A DNA stretch of 53,587 nucleotides, from the NCBI GenBank assembly GCA_018653085.1, contig JABIAY010000001.1:1-53587 (forward strand). The letters are read 5' to 3'. Positions 15,688-23,614 of this stretch are shown here, piece after piece. A model generated the notes under the pieces. That model made no database searches, had not been told where the DNA came from, and saw only the letters and a program-made list of their open reading frames with translations. This DNA is from Nitrospina sp. (lineage in GTDB: Bacteria > Nitrospinota > Nitrospinia > Nitrospinales > VA-1). Made by a program: the position numbers and the translations under genes. Each line of letters starts with the position of its first letter. Position 1 is the stretch's first letter.

Positions 15688-16587
15688 TCACCTTATCTTA
15701 TCCAAAGCGCGGACCTTGCATTCGATGAAAGTTTTATGGGGAATGCGCAGGGCTTTGGTAATTCGCCTGATTTCCTCTGCTTCTCCATGGGCCATTTCTC
15801 CATCCGCGATGGCAACTTCAAAAAGGCATTCCATCAAATGGATACGGTCGTTGTAGGAGGCGACCCGGTTCAATTCCGTTGCCACCTCATGAAAATCAAA
15901 ACCCTGGCGCGCCTGTTCCTCAACCACTTCAAATAGCAGAGTCAATTCTTTTCCTTTTAAAGAAAACTGATCAGCAAGGCAACGCTTCAACGCCTTTTTT
16001 TCTGCCGGATCAAAATGGTCATCCACATGAGCAATCGTTGCCATCAACGTGCCCACAAGACAAACAAAATAAAGTCGCTCCTCAGGCAGGTTGGTGGAAA
16101 TTTTGGAATGTGAGCTTTTCAGTTCAATTTTTTTCAGCACACGACGTTTAAAATATTTTTCCATATCGGGGTCTCGGTCCCGCGCATGCTTAAAAATGGT
16201 GCCTTGAAAAAAATTTCTAACTCGTCCAAATGATCTTCTTGTATGAGAAGATTTTTCCAGCCACTCAGAAAACTGGTCGACCAGTTCCCTTTCATCACTC
16301 TTCATTCTTTTATGTGCCTCGACCATCTCTTCCAAAGCACCTACGATTTCTTTCTTCTCCTGCGGGGAAGATAATTCCGCGACCATCTGTCGATACAACG
16401 TATCTTTTTCTTTTTTTGATATTGGGGAGAGTAGATAGGGCTTTAACTCATCCATCTCATGTTTTTCCAGGTCGAATTTTCTATAAAATGTTTTGAGAAT
16501 ATTAAATTCTGATTGCGAGACCTCTCCATCGGCCCAGGCAACAGTCGTGAGCACTTTAAGAAAAGTCATTTTTTTAAACTTGGACAT
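15688..16587 (-). CDS. Tandem TerB-domain protein
   Basis: A 299-residue all-helical protein with two TerB-like units. The first is at residues 5-105 with AWADGEVSQSEFNILKTF; the second is at about 170-290 with AHVDDHFDPAEKKALKR and AIADGEMAHGEAEEIRRI. TerB domains carry acidic metal-binding motifs of the type ADGxxxxxE and occur in tellurite-resistance and envelope-stress systems. There is no signal peptide, so it should be cytoplasmic. A good ribosome binding site AAGGA overlaps the stop of the upstream FG-GAP gene (10-base gap), indicating co-translation. None of the canonical ter genes are nearby, so tellurite resistance should not be assumed. Confidence 0.8.
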   Translation of the reverse strand: MSKFKKMTFLKVLTTVAWADGEVSQSEFNILKTFYRKFDLEKHEMDELKPYLLSPISKKEKDTLYRQMVAELSSPQEKKEIVGALEEMVEAHKRMKSDERELVDQFSEWLEKSSHTRRSFGRVRNFFQGTIFKHARDRDPDMEKYFKRRVLKKIELKSSHSKISTNLPEERLYFVCLVGTLMATIAHVDDHFDPAEKKALKRCLADQFSLKGKELTLLFEVVEEQARQGFDFHEVATELNRVASYNDRIHLMECLFEVAIADGEMAHGEAEEIRRITKALRIPHKTFIECKVRALDKIR

Positions 16588-16597
16588 AGTATTTTCC

Positions 16598-17827
16598 TTA
16601 ATCGAAGCGGTTCAGCCAAACCCGACTTCTACCCGGAGTTGGCGATAAAGCAAAGAGATCCAAAAATCCATCCTGATTGATATCGGCAAAGGTCATCTCC
16701 CGAAAAAACCGGAAGCGTGGAAGACGCCTGCGGGTTTCATCGGTGAAATCCCACCGGCCCCTGCCCTGCAAATAATAAACTCCCTTTGAGGTCAAGATCA
16801 AGGCATCCGGTTTGGTATTGCCGTTTGCGTCCAAAAGGTAAGCCTTGTATGAAGGAAGGCGGGGAAGTATTTTGTGTGAACGTTTTTTAAAATGTCCACC
16901 GCCCGTATTTTCAAGAAAGTATGCGGTTTCCCCGGGGTAAGCCCTGTAATGTTTGTCGATCACTCGGTTGACGATGAGAAGATCATTGTCTCCATCCTGG
17001 TCAAAGTCAGCCCAGTCGGCATGTTGGCTATCGTCAAGAATACGGGGGACATGGGATGCAGTACGGTCTGCGAACTTTCCTACTCCGTTATTTACCAGAA
17101 TCCGGTTTTGACCTTTACCGTAAACCAGAAAAACATCCACCACTCCATCGCCATCATAATCAGCAAAAGAGACATCTCGAATTCCCACAGGAAGACGGGG
17201 CAAAAGCAAAGCTGTCAAGTCTTCCAACCTTCCCACACCATTATTAATGAGCACGCGGGTTTGATGGTTGGAGGGTTTTCCACTCGCATTCAGAACTCGT
17301 TGACCAAAATAAAAAAGGTCCTTGTCTCCATCCTGATCCAGGTCAATAGAAATCACTTTCTCTATTCCAGGCCAAAGAGGGTAAGAGCCTTCTTTATCCT
17401 TGGAGTAAAAATAACCTTTTTTATTATTAAAAAGAATTTGGGTGGACACCCCGTTTCCCATTACCAGAATCAGGTCATCGCCACCATCGCGGTTCAGGTC
17501 CGCTACAGCGAGAGAAAGGATCGGGGTCTTCAACTCCTCTATCCACCGCCCCGGATTTTTTCGTTGAAAACCTTTTTCCCCATGGTTGATGAAAATCTGT
17601 AACTGGGGTTTTCCGGGCTCAACCTCATTCAAGACCACTAAATCCGGCAATGCATCCTGATCCGCACGAAACAAAATGGCCTGCCTCTGGGAGGAGCTTT
17701 GTTTAGGGAGCAATGTTTCATCACGAAAACGTTGACTGGCAGGATTATCCGCGACATGGGGTTGGGAGCCCCCACACCCATTGAGCAATATCAGGACAAG
17801 CAAGACTTGCAACAAGGGTTTAATCAA
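16598..17827 (-). CDS. FG-GAP/VCBS repeat lipoprotein
   Basis: About 409 residues. A short lipoprotein signal peptide (KPLLQVLLVLILLNGC) is followed by six to seven FG-GAP/VCBS repeats, each with a calcium-loop signature: DLNRDGGDDL, DLDQDGDKDL, DYDGDGVVDV, DFDQDGDNDL, DANGNTKPDA and DINQDGFLDL. It should fold as a calcium-binding beta-propeller anchored to the cell envelope. I placed the start at TTG 17827, which overlaps the stop of the upstream hydrolase gene by 8 bases and puts the hydrophobic signal at residue 3. The frame is open further upstream, but starting there would bury the signal peptide behind about 100 residues. The ligand is unknown; in this family such propellers bind proteins or glycans. 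Confidence 0.8.
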   Translation of the reverse strand: MIKPLLQVLLVLILLNGCGGSQPHVADNPASQRFRDETLLPKQSSSQRQAILFRADQDALPDLVVLNEVEPGKPQLQIFINHGEKGFQRKNPGRWIEELKTPILSLAVADLNRDGGDDLILVMGNGVSTQILFNNKKGYFYSKDKEGSYPLWPGIEKVISIDLDQDGDKDLFYFGQRVLNASGKPSNHQTRVLINNGVGRLEDLTALLLPRLPVGIRDVSFADYDGDGVVDVFLVYGKGQNRILVNNGVGKFADRTASHVPRILDDSQHADWADFDQDGDNDLLIVNRVIDKHYRAYPGETAYFLENTGGGHFKKRSHKILPRLPSYKAYLLDANGNTKPDALILTSKGVYYLQGRGRWDFTDETRRRLPRFRFFREMTFADINQDGFLDLFALSPTPGRSRVWLNRFD

Positions 17828-18680
17828 ACAAAGATTTGGGCAATGGTCCCTGTGATAAATCGATTTGCAAGCCTTCATAGGCGGCAATGCTTTGTGGAAA
17901 AAGTTGGCGGGATTCTGCTTCAATTTGCTTAACAAAGTTATCATCGTGAGAAGGGTCGTGATGAAATAATGCCAGTTTATCGACATTCGCCGCTTTCGCA
18001 ACTTTAATCCCTTCGCGCATGGTGCTATGGCCCCAGCCCTTACGGGAGAACTGTCCATTGAGGCCATAATATTCATCTTCTGTATACTGAGCATCGTAAA
18101 CCAGAACATCTGTGTCTCGGCAAAGCTCAATCAGATTGGTATTTGGCTCGTTTTCATAATGCTCGCAGTCGGTGGAAAATACCAGTGACTTTCCCTCGTA
18201 CTCGATCCGGTAAGCGTAACACCCGTTCGGATGATATAAGGAGGTCATCGTTATCTTGTAATTGTCCCCTTCAATCACATCTCCCGGTTTGACATCGTGA
18301 TAAGTAATTTTGGCACCGAACAAATCGGTTTTGACCGGGAAGCAGGGGGGTGTCATTTGTTGGTTCAAAACATCTGAAATGGTTATCGGCAAGCTGGTGC
18401 CTCCGAAAACCCGGAACTCATTGCCGGGAACAAAAAAGGGCGCAAAAAAAGGGAATCCTTGTATATGGTCCCAATGAACATGACTGAACAAGATCGTCCC
18501 TTTTACAGGTATCTCCTTCATGAGTGCCATACCCAGATTTCGGACCCCCGATCCCGTATCGATGATAATCAGCTCATCACCACAACGGATCTCAACACAG
18601 GTCGTATTGCCTCCGACACCTGCCGTTTCAGGGTTTCCTGAAGGAATACTTCCTCTGACTCCCCAAAATTTTATCTGCAC
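17820..18680 (-). CDS. Metallo-beta-lactamase-fold hydrolase
   Basis: A 286-residue cytoplasmic metal hydrolase. The zinc-binding signature is HVHWDH at residues 67-72, preceded by IIDTGSG at about 40-45. Later metal ligands are probably in STDCEH (about 168-173), YDAQY and FHHDPSHDD near residue 250. The opening MQIKFWGVRGSIPS is typical of the phosphodiesterase-like branch of the MBL superfamily that includes PhnP and cyclic-nucleotide phosphodiesterases. The start is GTG at 18680 with TTAAGGA 5 bases upstream. It is the first gene of an operon with the FG-GAP lipoprotein (8-base overlap), TerB and zinc-ribbon genes. A promoter lies at 18784-18812. The substrate is unknown. Confidence 0.85.
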   Translation of the reverse strand: MQIKFWGVRGSIPSGNPETAGVGGNTTCVEIRCGDELIIIDTGSGVRNLGMALMKEIPVKGTILFSHVHWDHIQGFPFFAPFFVPGNEFRVFGGTSLPITISDVLNQQMTPPCFPVKTDLFGAKITYHDVKPGDVIEGDNYKITMTSLYHPNGCYAYRIEYEGKSLVFSTDCEHYENEPNTNLIELCRDTDVLVYDAQYTEDEYYGLNGQFSRKGWGHSTMREGIKVAKAANVDKLALFHHDPSHDDNFVKQIEAESRQLFPQSIAAYEGLQIDLSQGPLPKSLFD

Positions 18681-18783
18681 ACCAGTATCCTTAATTTTAT
18701 TCCCCAGGAATCTGAGTTGTGCAAAGTTCCCAACTCCAGGAAAACAAATCTAAACAAACTCTTTCAAAAAATAACAGTGGGGC

Positions 18784-18812
18784 ATTATAAACAATGCGCC
18801 CGAGGGGAACAA
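18784..18812 (-). promoter_or_regulatory. Predicted sigma-70 promoter of the MBL/FG-GAP/TerB operon
   Basis: Minus strand TTGTTC (18812-18807) and a perfect TATAAT (18789-18784) are 17 bases apart. The predicted start near 18777 gives a leader of about 95 bases. The remaining sequence up to the lipM stop at 18874 is AT-rich with poly-A tracts and shows nothing else. Confidence 0.6.
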
Positions 18813-18873
18813 CAAATTCCTATAAAAAAAACACTTCAAAAAAATTTTACACGCCATTTGAGAAATCAAAGAG

Positions 18874-19707
18874 TTAACCCAAATCTTTTACAGATGATAC
18901 CTGCTCACTCTCCCCTAAGTACTCCTTCACCAACCCCGTTTCCAATGAACTTAAAGTTTCCTGTTTCCATAGTCCGGGAAAGGTCTTTTGGAATCCGTCT
19001 GCAAAACAATGAGCCAGCTCTCCCCATTCCGGCTTTGCCAATAATATTTCTCTCAAGGTTAATGTTCCCGAAATCAATGTTTTGAGTCCCTGAGCTTGTT
19101 CAGACTCCGAGGAGTAGCGAAGCAGGCTATGGGCCAGTCCGGGATCCCAGTCCAGTAAGATTGAGCCATGCTGTAAAAAAGCCCCATTTAACCGACGTTG
19201 GGCACTGCCAGCCAGTTTTTTCCCCTTTACCGTGATTTCCCAATGATTGGAGGTCGAAAAACAGGCCGGAGAACGCTTACTGCCTTGCCCCATAGATCTT
19301 TTGTCTTTTCCGCATATTTCAGGTTTGGCAACACCGGCTTTTTCCAGGGAAAAAACCACCGCTTTCGATACTGCACCAAAAGCTCCGGCCAGATTCCCGG
19401 GAAAGCTGGGGTGGGGGATGGGAGCAACGAGACTGTAGGTGAACTCATGTTGATGCAACAGAGCCCGCCCGCCAGTAAACCGCCGCACGATGGGAATATT
19501 TTTTTGCCCACACTGCACCGTATCCACATCCCTTAATTTATTCTGGGAATAACCCACAGAGAGAGTCGGCTTGTCCCAACCATACAAACGCAAAGTGGCA
19601 GGAGCCTGGCCCTGGTCGCAAGCGGTGAGAATGGCTCTATCTATTGCCATGTTCAACCTGCCATCCAGAGGCCCATCTTCAATCAATCTCCAGATAGGAT
19701 TATTCAT
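18874..19707 (-). CDS. lipM: Octanoyl transferase of the LipM type
   Basis: A 277-residue member of the biotin/lipoate ligase fold. It should move octanoyl groups from acyl carrier protein to GcvH-type lipoyl domains, the first step of lipoate synthesis in LipM organisms. Family motifs are visible: RRFTGGRALLHQHEFTYSLV (residues 75-94) matches the LipM form TGGRAVLHD rather than the LplA form. The catalytic cysteine is C149 in ACF, followed by the lysine motif GKKLAGSAQRR (161-172). The Asp of LHD is replaced by Gln here. It is a single gene, divergent from the FGE fusion 75 bases away. LplA is the alternative assignment, but the Cys at the LipM position argues against it. Confidence 0.85.
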   Translation of the reverse strand: MNNPIWRLIEDGPLDGRLNMAIDRAILTACDQGQAPATLRLYGWDKPTLSVGYSQNKLRDVDTVQCGQKNIPIVRRFTGGRALLHQHEFTYSLVAPIPHPSFPGNLAGAFGAVSKAVVFSLEKAGVAKPEICGKDKRSMGQGSKRSPACFSTSNHWEITVKGKKLAGSAQRRLNGAFLQHGSILLDWDPGLAHSLLRYSSESEQAQGLKTLISGTLTLREILLAKPEWGELAHCFADGFQKTFPGLWKQETLSSLETGLVKEYLGESEQVSSVKDLG

Positions 19708-19747
19708 CGCGAAAACTTCATATCATTCTCATCCAACGATAATTTTT

Positions 19748-19774
19748 TTGACTCATATTGATTCATCCTATAAA
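19748..19774 (+). promoter_or_regulatory. Candidate promoter of the cytochrome-FGE gene
   Basis: TTGACT (19748-19753) and TATAAA (19769-19774) are separated by 15 bases, which is shorter than ideal. If used, transcription would start about 2 bases before the ATG at 19783, giving a nearly leaderless mRNA. No ribosome binding site is visible, which agrees with this. Confidence 0.35.
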
Positions 19775-19782
19775 TATGAAGT

Positions 19783-20799
19783 ATGAGAGTCAATTGCAGA
19801 TACAAATCCGTTTATTTTTTCGCCTTCATTCTGGCCTGCTTTTTTTGCAGCCCAGCCATGGCCTTTGAAAAACTGGGTCCGCTTAGAAAAGACTGCCAGA
19901 CCACCTGCCACCAGGCGGAACACATCCTGAAGGCAAAGAACGACAAGTTTACTCAAGCCGAATGCAAAGCCTGCCACACAGGGGGGAAAAATATATTATC
20001 CCCTTTTTCAACACCGAACCCCGCAGGCGGCAAAAACAGCCTTTTGTTGAAATCCATCATTCAAGCCGTACCCGGTTCCCCACCCAAAGAGCCGGCACCG
20101 AAGCAGAAAAAAGCCTCAAGCTCCATGGCCTTTATTCCTGCCGGAGAATTCATCATGGGATCAAACGAACGGTGGGATGACGAAGCACCGGAACACATGT
20201 CCTCAACAGGCGCATTCTATATAGATCTGAATGAGGTCACCAATGCAGACTATAAAAAATTTACAAACAGCTCCGAGAAAATAACACCTCACCACTGGCC
20301 GGAAGGAAATATTCCCAAGGACAAGGAAAATCATCCGGTCGTTTATGTAAGCTGGTTCGATGCGAGTGAATACTGCGCCTGGGCCGGCAAACGTCTGCCT
20401 ACGGAACAGGAATGGGAAAAAGCGGCGCGAGGAGAAGTGGGTCTTATTTACCCATGGGGAAATGAGTGGTCCCTCGACAAATCTAATAATCCTTACAAAC
20501 ATTCCACCGGCACAGAGCCTGTTGGCTCCTACCCGGATGGGCGCAGTCCCTACGGCCTCTATGACATTTCCGGAAATGTATGGGAATGGGTGGACAGCTA
20601 CTATTTACCGCATCCGGGGAACCCCGTCACGCGTGCGGAATATGGCAAAGACAAAAGAGTGTTGAAAGGCGGGTCCTGGTTCGACTGTCTTTCTTATGGT
20701 TGCGGATTAAGCGCCCCAACCTTCAACCGAAGTTTTTTTACCCCGGAGGTAAAAAATAACAGCTTCGGATTTCGTTGCGCAAAAACAAAAGATCCCTGA
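19783..20799 (+). CDS. Exported diheme-motif / formylglycine-generating-enzyme fusion protein
   Basis: A 338-residue exported protein. Residues 1-27 are a signal peptide ending AMA. Residues 28-70 hold two heme c attachment motifs: CQTTCH at 38-43, which is the rare CX3CH form, and CKACH at 61-65, the usual CX2CH form. A proline/lysine linker (about 95-112) leads to an FGE-sulfatase (SUMF1) domain at 113-338, with FIPAGEFIMGS, PVVYVSWFDASEYCAWAGKRLPTE cut into pieces here, the hallmark SGNVWEW (263-269), LKGGSWFDC and GFRCA. In true FGE two cysteines five positions apart oxidise sulfatase cysteine to formylglycine. C302 and C307 here have that spacing. Many SUMF1-domain proteins are not enzymes, and no sulfatase gene is nearby, so activity is open. 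Confidence 0.85.
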   Translation: MRVNCRYKSVYFFAFILACFFCSPAMAFEKLGPLRKDCQTTCHQAEHILKAKNDKFTQAECKACHTGGKNILSPFSTPNPAGGKNSLLLKSIIQAVPGSPPKEPAPKQKKASSSMAFIPAGEFIMGSNERWDDEAPEHMSSTGAFYIDLNEVTNADYKKFTNSSEKITPHHWPEGNIPKDKENHPVVYVSWFDASEYCAWAGKRLPTEQEWEKAARGEVGLIYPWGNEWSLDKSNNPYKHSTGTEPVGSYPDGRSPYGLYDISGNVWEWVDSYYLPHPGNPVTRAEYGKDKRVLKGGSWFDCLSYGCGLSAPTFNRSFFTPEVKNNSFGFRCAKTKDP

Positions 20800-20818
20800 C
20801 CCCGAACCAACCTCAGGC

Positions 20819-20846
20819 TTGACGCAGGCACACTTATCCTTAAAAT
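20819..20846 (+). promoter_or_regulatory. Predicted promoter upstream of the 51-residue ORF
   Basis: TTGACG (20819-20824) and TAAAAT (20841-20846) are 16 bases apart. The predicted start near 20853 lies about 20 bases before the palindrome at 20873-20887 and 33 bases before the ATG. Confidence 0.5.
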
Positions 20847-20872
20847 GATAGAGGACCTGCACTTTCAAACTT

Positions 20873-20887
20873 ATTGGTCAGACCAAT
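20873..20887. promoter_or_regulatory. GntR/FadR-subfamily-like operator palindrome
   Basis: ATTGGTCAGACCAAT is a perfect palindrome with 7-base arms around a central A. It fits the consensus ATTGGTnnnACCAAT known for PdhR-type regulators and the wider TnGTnnnACnA motif of the FadR subfamily of GntR repressors. It sits just downstream of a predicted promoter and overlaps the ATG of the small ORF, a position expected for repression. No GntR regulator gene is in the window. Confidence 0.45.
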
Positions 20888-21041
20888 GGAATCACCGGAT
20901 CAGAAAAAAACGGGAAAGACCCAAATCTCCCCTCTCCCCAAAGAGGAAAGCGGTGCCGGAATCAGCCTTGTCCGCAAAATAATTATCGGAGTTTTTATTG
21001 TAGGGTACTGGGTGTTTTTTTACTGGTTTCGGGAACCTTAA
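20886..21041 (+). CDS. Possible single-pass membrane microprotein, 51 residues
   Basis: An ORF starting MESPDQKKTGKTQ and ending in a hydrophobic, aromatic helix (IIIGVFIVGYWVFFYWF, about residues 32-48) followed by REP. The charged N half and single C-terminal helix suggest a tail-anchored membrane peptide. Support comes from the promoter and palindrome directly upstream. Against it, no Shine-Dalgarno sequence is visible and the last 47 bases overlap the convergent lipoprotein gene. Treat as plausible but unproven. Confidence 0.45.
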   Translation: MESPDQKKTGKTQISPLPKEESGAGISLVRKIIIGVFIVGYWVFFYWFREP

Positions 21042-21870
21042 CAGAAGAAGCCTGAAACTGTTTTTTATTCAGAGCTTCATTCCCGGCCAACAGATCAAAC
21101 TGCTTATCTGCCGGCCTCAGAACCAACAGGCTTTCCTCCCCGTGCGGAACCAATAGAACAGAGTCTGGATTCCTTTCCGATGGGATGGCAGGTTCAGCAC
21201 TTAGTGCGGGCTTGTCATCAATAAGAGGGGGTGGCAATTCCCCGAAAGCGGAACGCGTAGAGTTGTAAACCAGATACTTTGTGTCCCTGGAATACCCCGC
21301 CTTGGGGTCCAGCTGATCCTTGATTTCCCGGACAGGCGGCTCTGGAGGAGCGACCCTGAGATGTGTGGCGTAGTCCACATCAATCGCGGGTTTCATTTCT
21401 TTTTCAAAAGCAGAAATATTGTAGCCTCTGCCAGCGAAGATCAAAGGCTTGTCCTGCACTTTAACCGTTTTTCTTATCCCTGGCTTTTCCGCACGCTTTT
21501 TGATCGTAATAGCATAACGTTCAGGATCAATAGTCTCATACCTTTTGATAGACTGATATTTGGTATCCGCTTTAAACTCAGGAAGCCGCCCTAACTGAGA
21601 CCGCAAGCTCGCACTCATTTTCAGCTTGGCATAAACTCCGGCGATGAATTTATTATCCCCCTCTTCAAGTTCATCCGTATCGGCAGTTTGCAGTTGCGGG
21701 TCCGGGTCCAGAGAAAAATCGAGCTCCAGTTGAGAATGCAGGGTGATCGTTACCTGCGGTGCAGACTCAAAGGCCACCACTTCTTCTACCGGTTCCTCCC
21801 CACAGCCTGAAGCCAGAAGACTGAAAAAAATCAGGGTGCTTAAATGAGATCGCTTTTTTAATGAGGCCAT
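20995..21870 (-). CDS. Hypothetical lipoprotein
   Basis: A 291-residue protein with a lipoprotein signal peptide at 1-23 (TLIFFSLLASGC, lipidated Cys followed by GEEPVEE). The +2 and +3 residues Gly-Glu do not resemble the classical inner-membrane retention Asp. The mature part is acidic and proline-rich, with no recognisable domain. Short segments such as ADTKYQSIKRYETIDPERY and SRDTKYLVYNSTRS suggest beta structure. Its 3' end overlaps the convergent 51-residue ORF. Family and function are unknown to me. Confidence 0.75.
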   Translation of the reverse strand: MASLKKRSHLSTLIFFSLLASGCGEEPVEEVVAFESAPQVTITLHSQLELDFSLDPDPQLQTADTDELEEGDNKFIAGVYAKLKMSASLRSQLGRLPEFKADTKYQSIKRYETIDPERYAITIKKRAEKPGIRKTVKVQDKPLIFAGRGYNISAFEKEMKPAIDVDYATHLRVAPPEPPVREIKDQLDPKAGYSRDTKYLVYNSTRSAFGELPPPLIDDKPALSAEPAIPSERNPDSVLLVPHGEESLLVLRPADKQFDLLAGNEALNKKQFQASSVKVPETSKKTPSTLQ

Positions 21871-21986
21871 AAGTTATCATCGACTATTAATGCTCACGAC
21901 TTGAAAGAATATCAAATTTTGGGCCTTTCTGCTCCCCACCTTAAGCCCAATCCAACAAAAAAACATAAAGCAATATAAATCAACAC

Positions 21987-22015
21987 TTTACATCACGGAC
22001 GAAAACTGTTATTCT
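21987..22015 (+). promoter_or_regulatory. Predicted sigma-70 promoter of the 70-residue protein gene
   Basis: TTTACA (21987-21992) and TATTCT (22010-22015) are 17 bases apart. The predicted start near 22022 leaves a 34-base leader containing the ribosome binding site AAGGAAGG. Confidence 0.5.
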
Positions 22016-22055
22016 TCCCACATTCAATCAAATCAGGCCAAGGAAGGATAATGCC

Positions 22056-22268
22056 ATGAGAAGCGGTTTACGTTCCCTTTTAGAGATGAGGAACATCAAT
22101 TTCCTTAAAAAGAAGTTGGAGGTCGGCGAAATCACCCCTGAGGAATGTAAAGAGGTCATGAAACGCCTGATTCTGAAAAAATACGGCCGCATCAAAAACA
22201 GAAGCTTTCGGGCCAGCATTTTAGGGTTTGGTCGCTCTCTGGAAACTAAAATACCCGTTAAATCCTAA
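22056..22268 (+). CDS. Small basic protein, 70 residues, unknown
   Basis: A 70-residue basic helical protein (MRSGLRSLLEMRNINFLKKK, then GEITPEECKEVMKRLILKKYGR). A strong ribosome binding site, AAGGAAGG, precedes the ATG by about 8 bases, and a promoter lies upstream, so it is very likely expressed. The EITPEECKEVMKR segment looks like a short helix-turn-helix packing unit similar to SHOCT-type helices, but the match is weak. It has one cysteine and no membrane segment. It lies alone between the divergent lipoprotein gene and recA. Confidence 0.7.
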   Translation: MRSGLRSLLEMRNINFLKKKLEVGEITPEECKEVMKRLILKKYGRIKNRSFRASILGFGRSLETKIPVKS

Positions 22269-22361
22269 ACCTCCCCTTACATCTTTCCTACCCGATTCAA
22301 CACCCCAATTTTGTAACAGCTCCCGGAAAAATAAATTTAGAGCACCTGCCCCGGATAAAGG

Positions 22362-22367
22362 TATAAT
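22362..22367 (+). promoter_or_regulatory. -10 box of the recA promoter with overlapping start-site palindrome
   Basis: A perfect TATAAT lies 72 bases before recA. The -35 region is weak (AGAGCA at 17 bases), as in activator-dependent or regulated promoters. From 22375 to 22397 an interrupted palindrome ATCAC-N13-GTGAT lies at the predicted start site. It matches neither the E. coli nor the Bacillus LexA box, so a LexA site is not claimed. Confidence 0.45.
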
Positions 22368-22439
22368 GTCGCCCATCACTCGGCGTGAGATGGTGATATT
22401 TCTTCATTACCCCCAACTGAAACAAACCAAGGAGACATG

Positions 22440-23507
22440 ATGGGCTCGGACGACAGAGAAAAGGCACTGGAACTGGCATTCACTCAAATTGAGAAACAAT
22501 TCGGCAAAGGCTCCATCATGAAACTGGGCCAGGCCGAAAGCCTGAAGGGCATCAAAGTAATTTCCACAGGTGCCATTTCTCTGGATCATGCGTTAGGTGT
22601 GGGTGGGGTTCCAAGAGGCCGAATCATTGAAATCTACGGCCCGGAAGGTTCAGGAAAAACCAGTTTAACCCTCCACATCATTGCGGAAGCGCAAAAAACA
22701 GGAGGGGTCGCCGCATTCATCGACGCGGAACACGCTTTGGATCCGGAATATGCCAGCAACCTGGGTATCAATCTGGATGACCTGCTTCTCTCGCAACCCG
22801 ATACAGGCGAACAAGCACTGGAGATTGTAGAAGTTCTCGTCCGCAGTGGCGCGGTAGATGTCATCGTGGTCGACTCTGTAGCCGCCCTGGTCCCCAAAAA
22901 TGAACTCGATGGAGATATGGGCGATTCCCATATGGGACTGCAAGCCCGGCTGATGTCTCAGGCCATGCGCAAACTGGCTGGAGTCGTCAACAAATCCAAA
23001 ACCAGCCTGATATTCATCAACCAGATACGCATGAAAATCGGAGTGATGTTTGGCAACCCCGAAACAACGACTGGCGGAAACGCACTCAAATTTTATTCTT
23101 CCGTCCGCATGGATATTCGCCGCATTGCGGCCTTGAAGGATGGAGAAAACGTCATCGGTAATCGCACCCGGGTCAAAGTGGTGAAAAACAAGGTAGCCCC
23201 GCCCTTTCGCCAGGTTGAATTCGATATTATCTACGGGAAAGGCATCTCCAAATACGGAGACCTGCTCGATCTCGGCGTGGCCCACGAAATTATCGCCAAA
23301 GGTGGGTCCTGGTTCTCCTATAAAGAAAACCGCATTGGGCAAGGCCGCGAAAACTCCAAAAGGTTTCTCGCAGAGAACCCGGAAATATCAACAGAAATTG
23401 AAACCCGTTTGCGAGAAACCCTGGGGCTGATCCCGTCTGAAAAAGAACCCGATAATAATGCCGAAGAATCCACAGCAAAGGCAAAAAAGGCTGAAAAAAA
23501 ATCCTAA
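22440..23507 (+). CDS. recA: Recombinase RecA
   Basis: A 355-residue RecA, the ATP-dependent strand-exchange protein that also triggers LexA self-cleavage. Walker A is GPEGSGKTS (about residue 65), Walker B is [15 protein letters not shown], loop L1 is [15 protein letters not shown] and loop L2 is [19 protein letters not shown]. The C terminus ends in the usual acidic then lysine-rich tail. Two ATGs are adjacent (22437 and 22440). The ribosome binding site AAGGAG is only 2 bases from the first and 5 from the second, so I prefer 22440. recX follows after a repeat. Confidence 0.97.
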   Translation: MGSDDREKALELAFTQIEKQFGKGSIMKLGQAESLKGIKVISTGAISLDHALGVGGVPRGRIIEIYGPEGSGKTSLTLHIIAEAQKTGGVAAFIDAEHALDPEYASNLGINLDDLLLSQPDTGEQALEIVEVLVRSGAVDVIVVDSVAALVPKNELDGDMGDSHMGLQARLMSQAMRKLAGVVNKSKTSLIFINQIRMKIGVMFGNPETTTGGNALKFYSSVRMDIRRIAALKDGENVIGNRTRVKVVKNKVAPPFRQVEFDIIYGKGISKYGDLLDLGVAHEIIAKGGSWFSYKENRIGQGRENSKRFLAENPEISTEIETRLRETLGLIPSEKEPDNNAEESTAKAKKAEKKS

Positions 23508-23596
23508 CCAGCGGGCCGCTGGTGGCAAATTGCAATGTCTTTATTTTGCGGGCAAACGCTCTCTCGGCTCAACGAGCCATTGCTTATTAGCCCCAC
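23508..23596. repeat. Dispersed repeat between recA and recX
   Basis: The element begins right after the recA stop with the palindromic hairpin CCAGCGGGCCGCTGG. It continues with GGCAAATTGCAATGTCTTTA (module C, also near 45810 and inverted near 25530). It ends CCCCACGCTTAGTGG, a one-base variant of the family end. The hairpin could terminate or attenuate recA transcription before recX. Confidence 0.7.
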
Positions 23597-23614
23597 GCTT
23601 AGTGGTAAAGTCTG

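Noticed and set aside
15688..16587. Tellurite-resistance operon
   Set aside because: TerB domains are present, but no terA, terC, terD or terZ homologue accompanies them.
16598..18130. FG-GAP gene starting at 18130
   Set aside because: The extra 100 residues overlap the hydrolase gene in another frame and would place the lipoprotein signal internally.
22375..22397. LexA box at the recA start site
   Set aside because: ATCAC-N13-GTGAT fits neither the CTG-N10-CAG nor the GAAC-N4-GTTC type; only a generic palindrome is reported.
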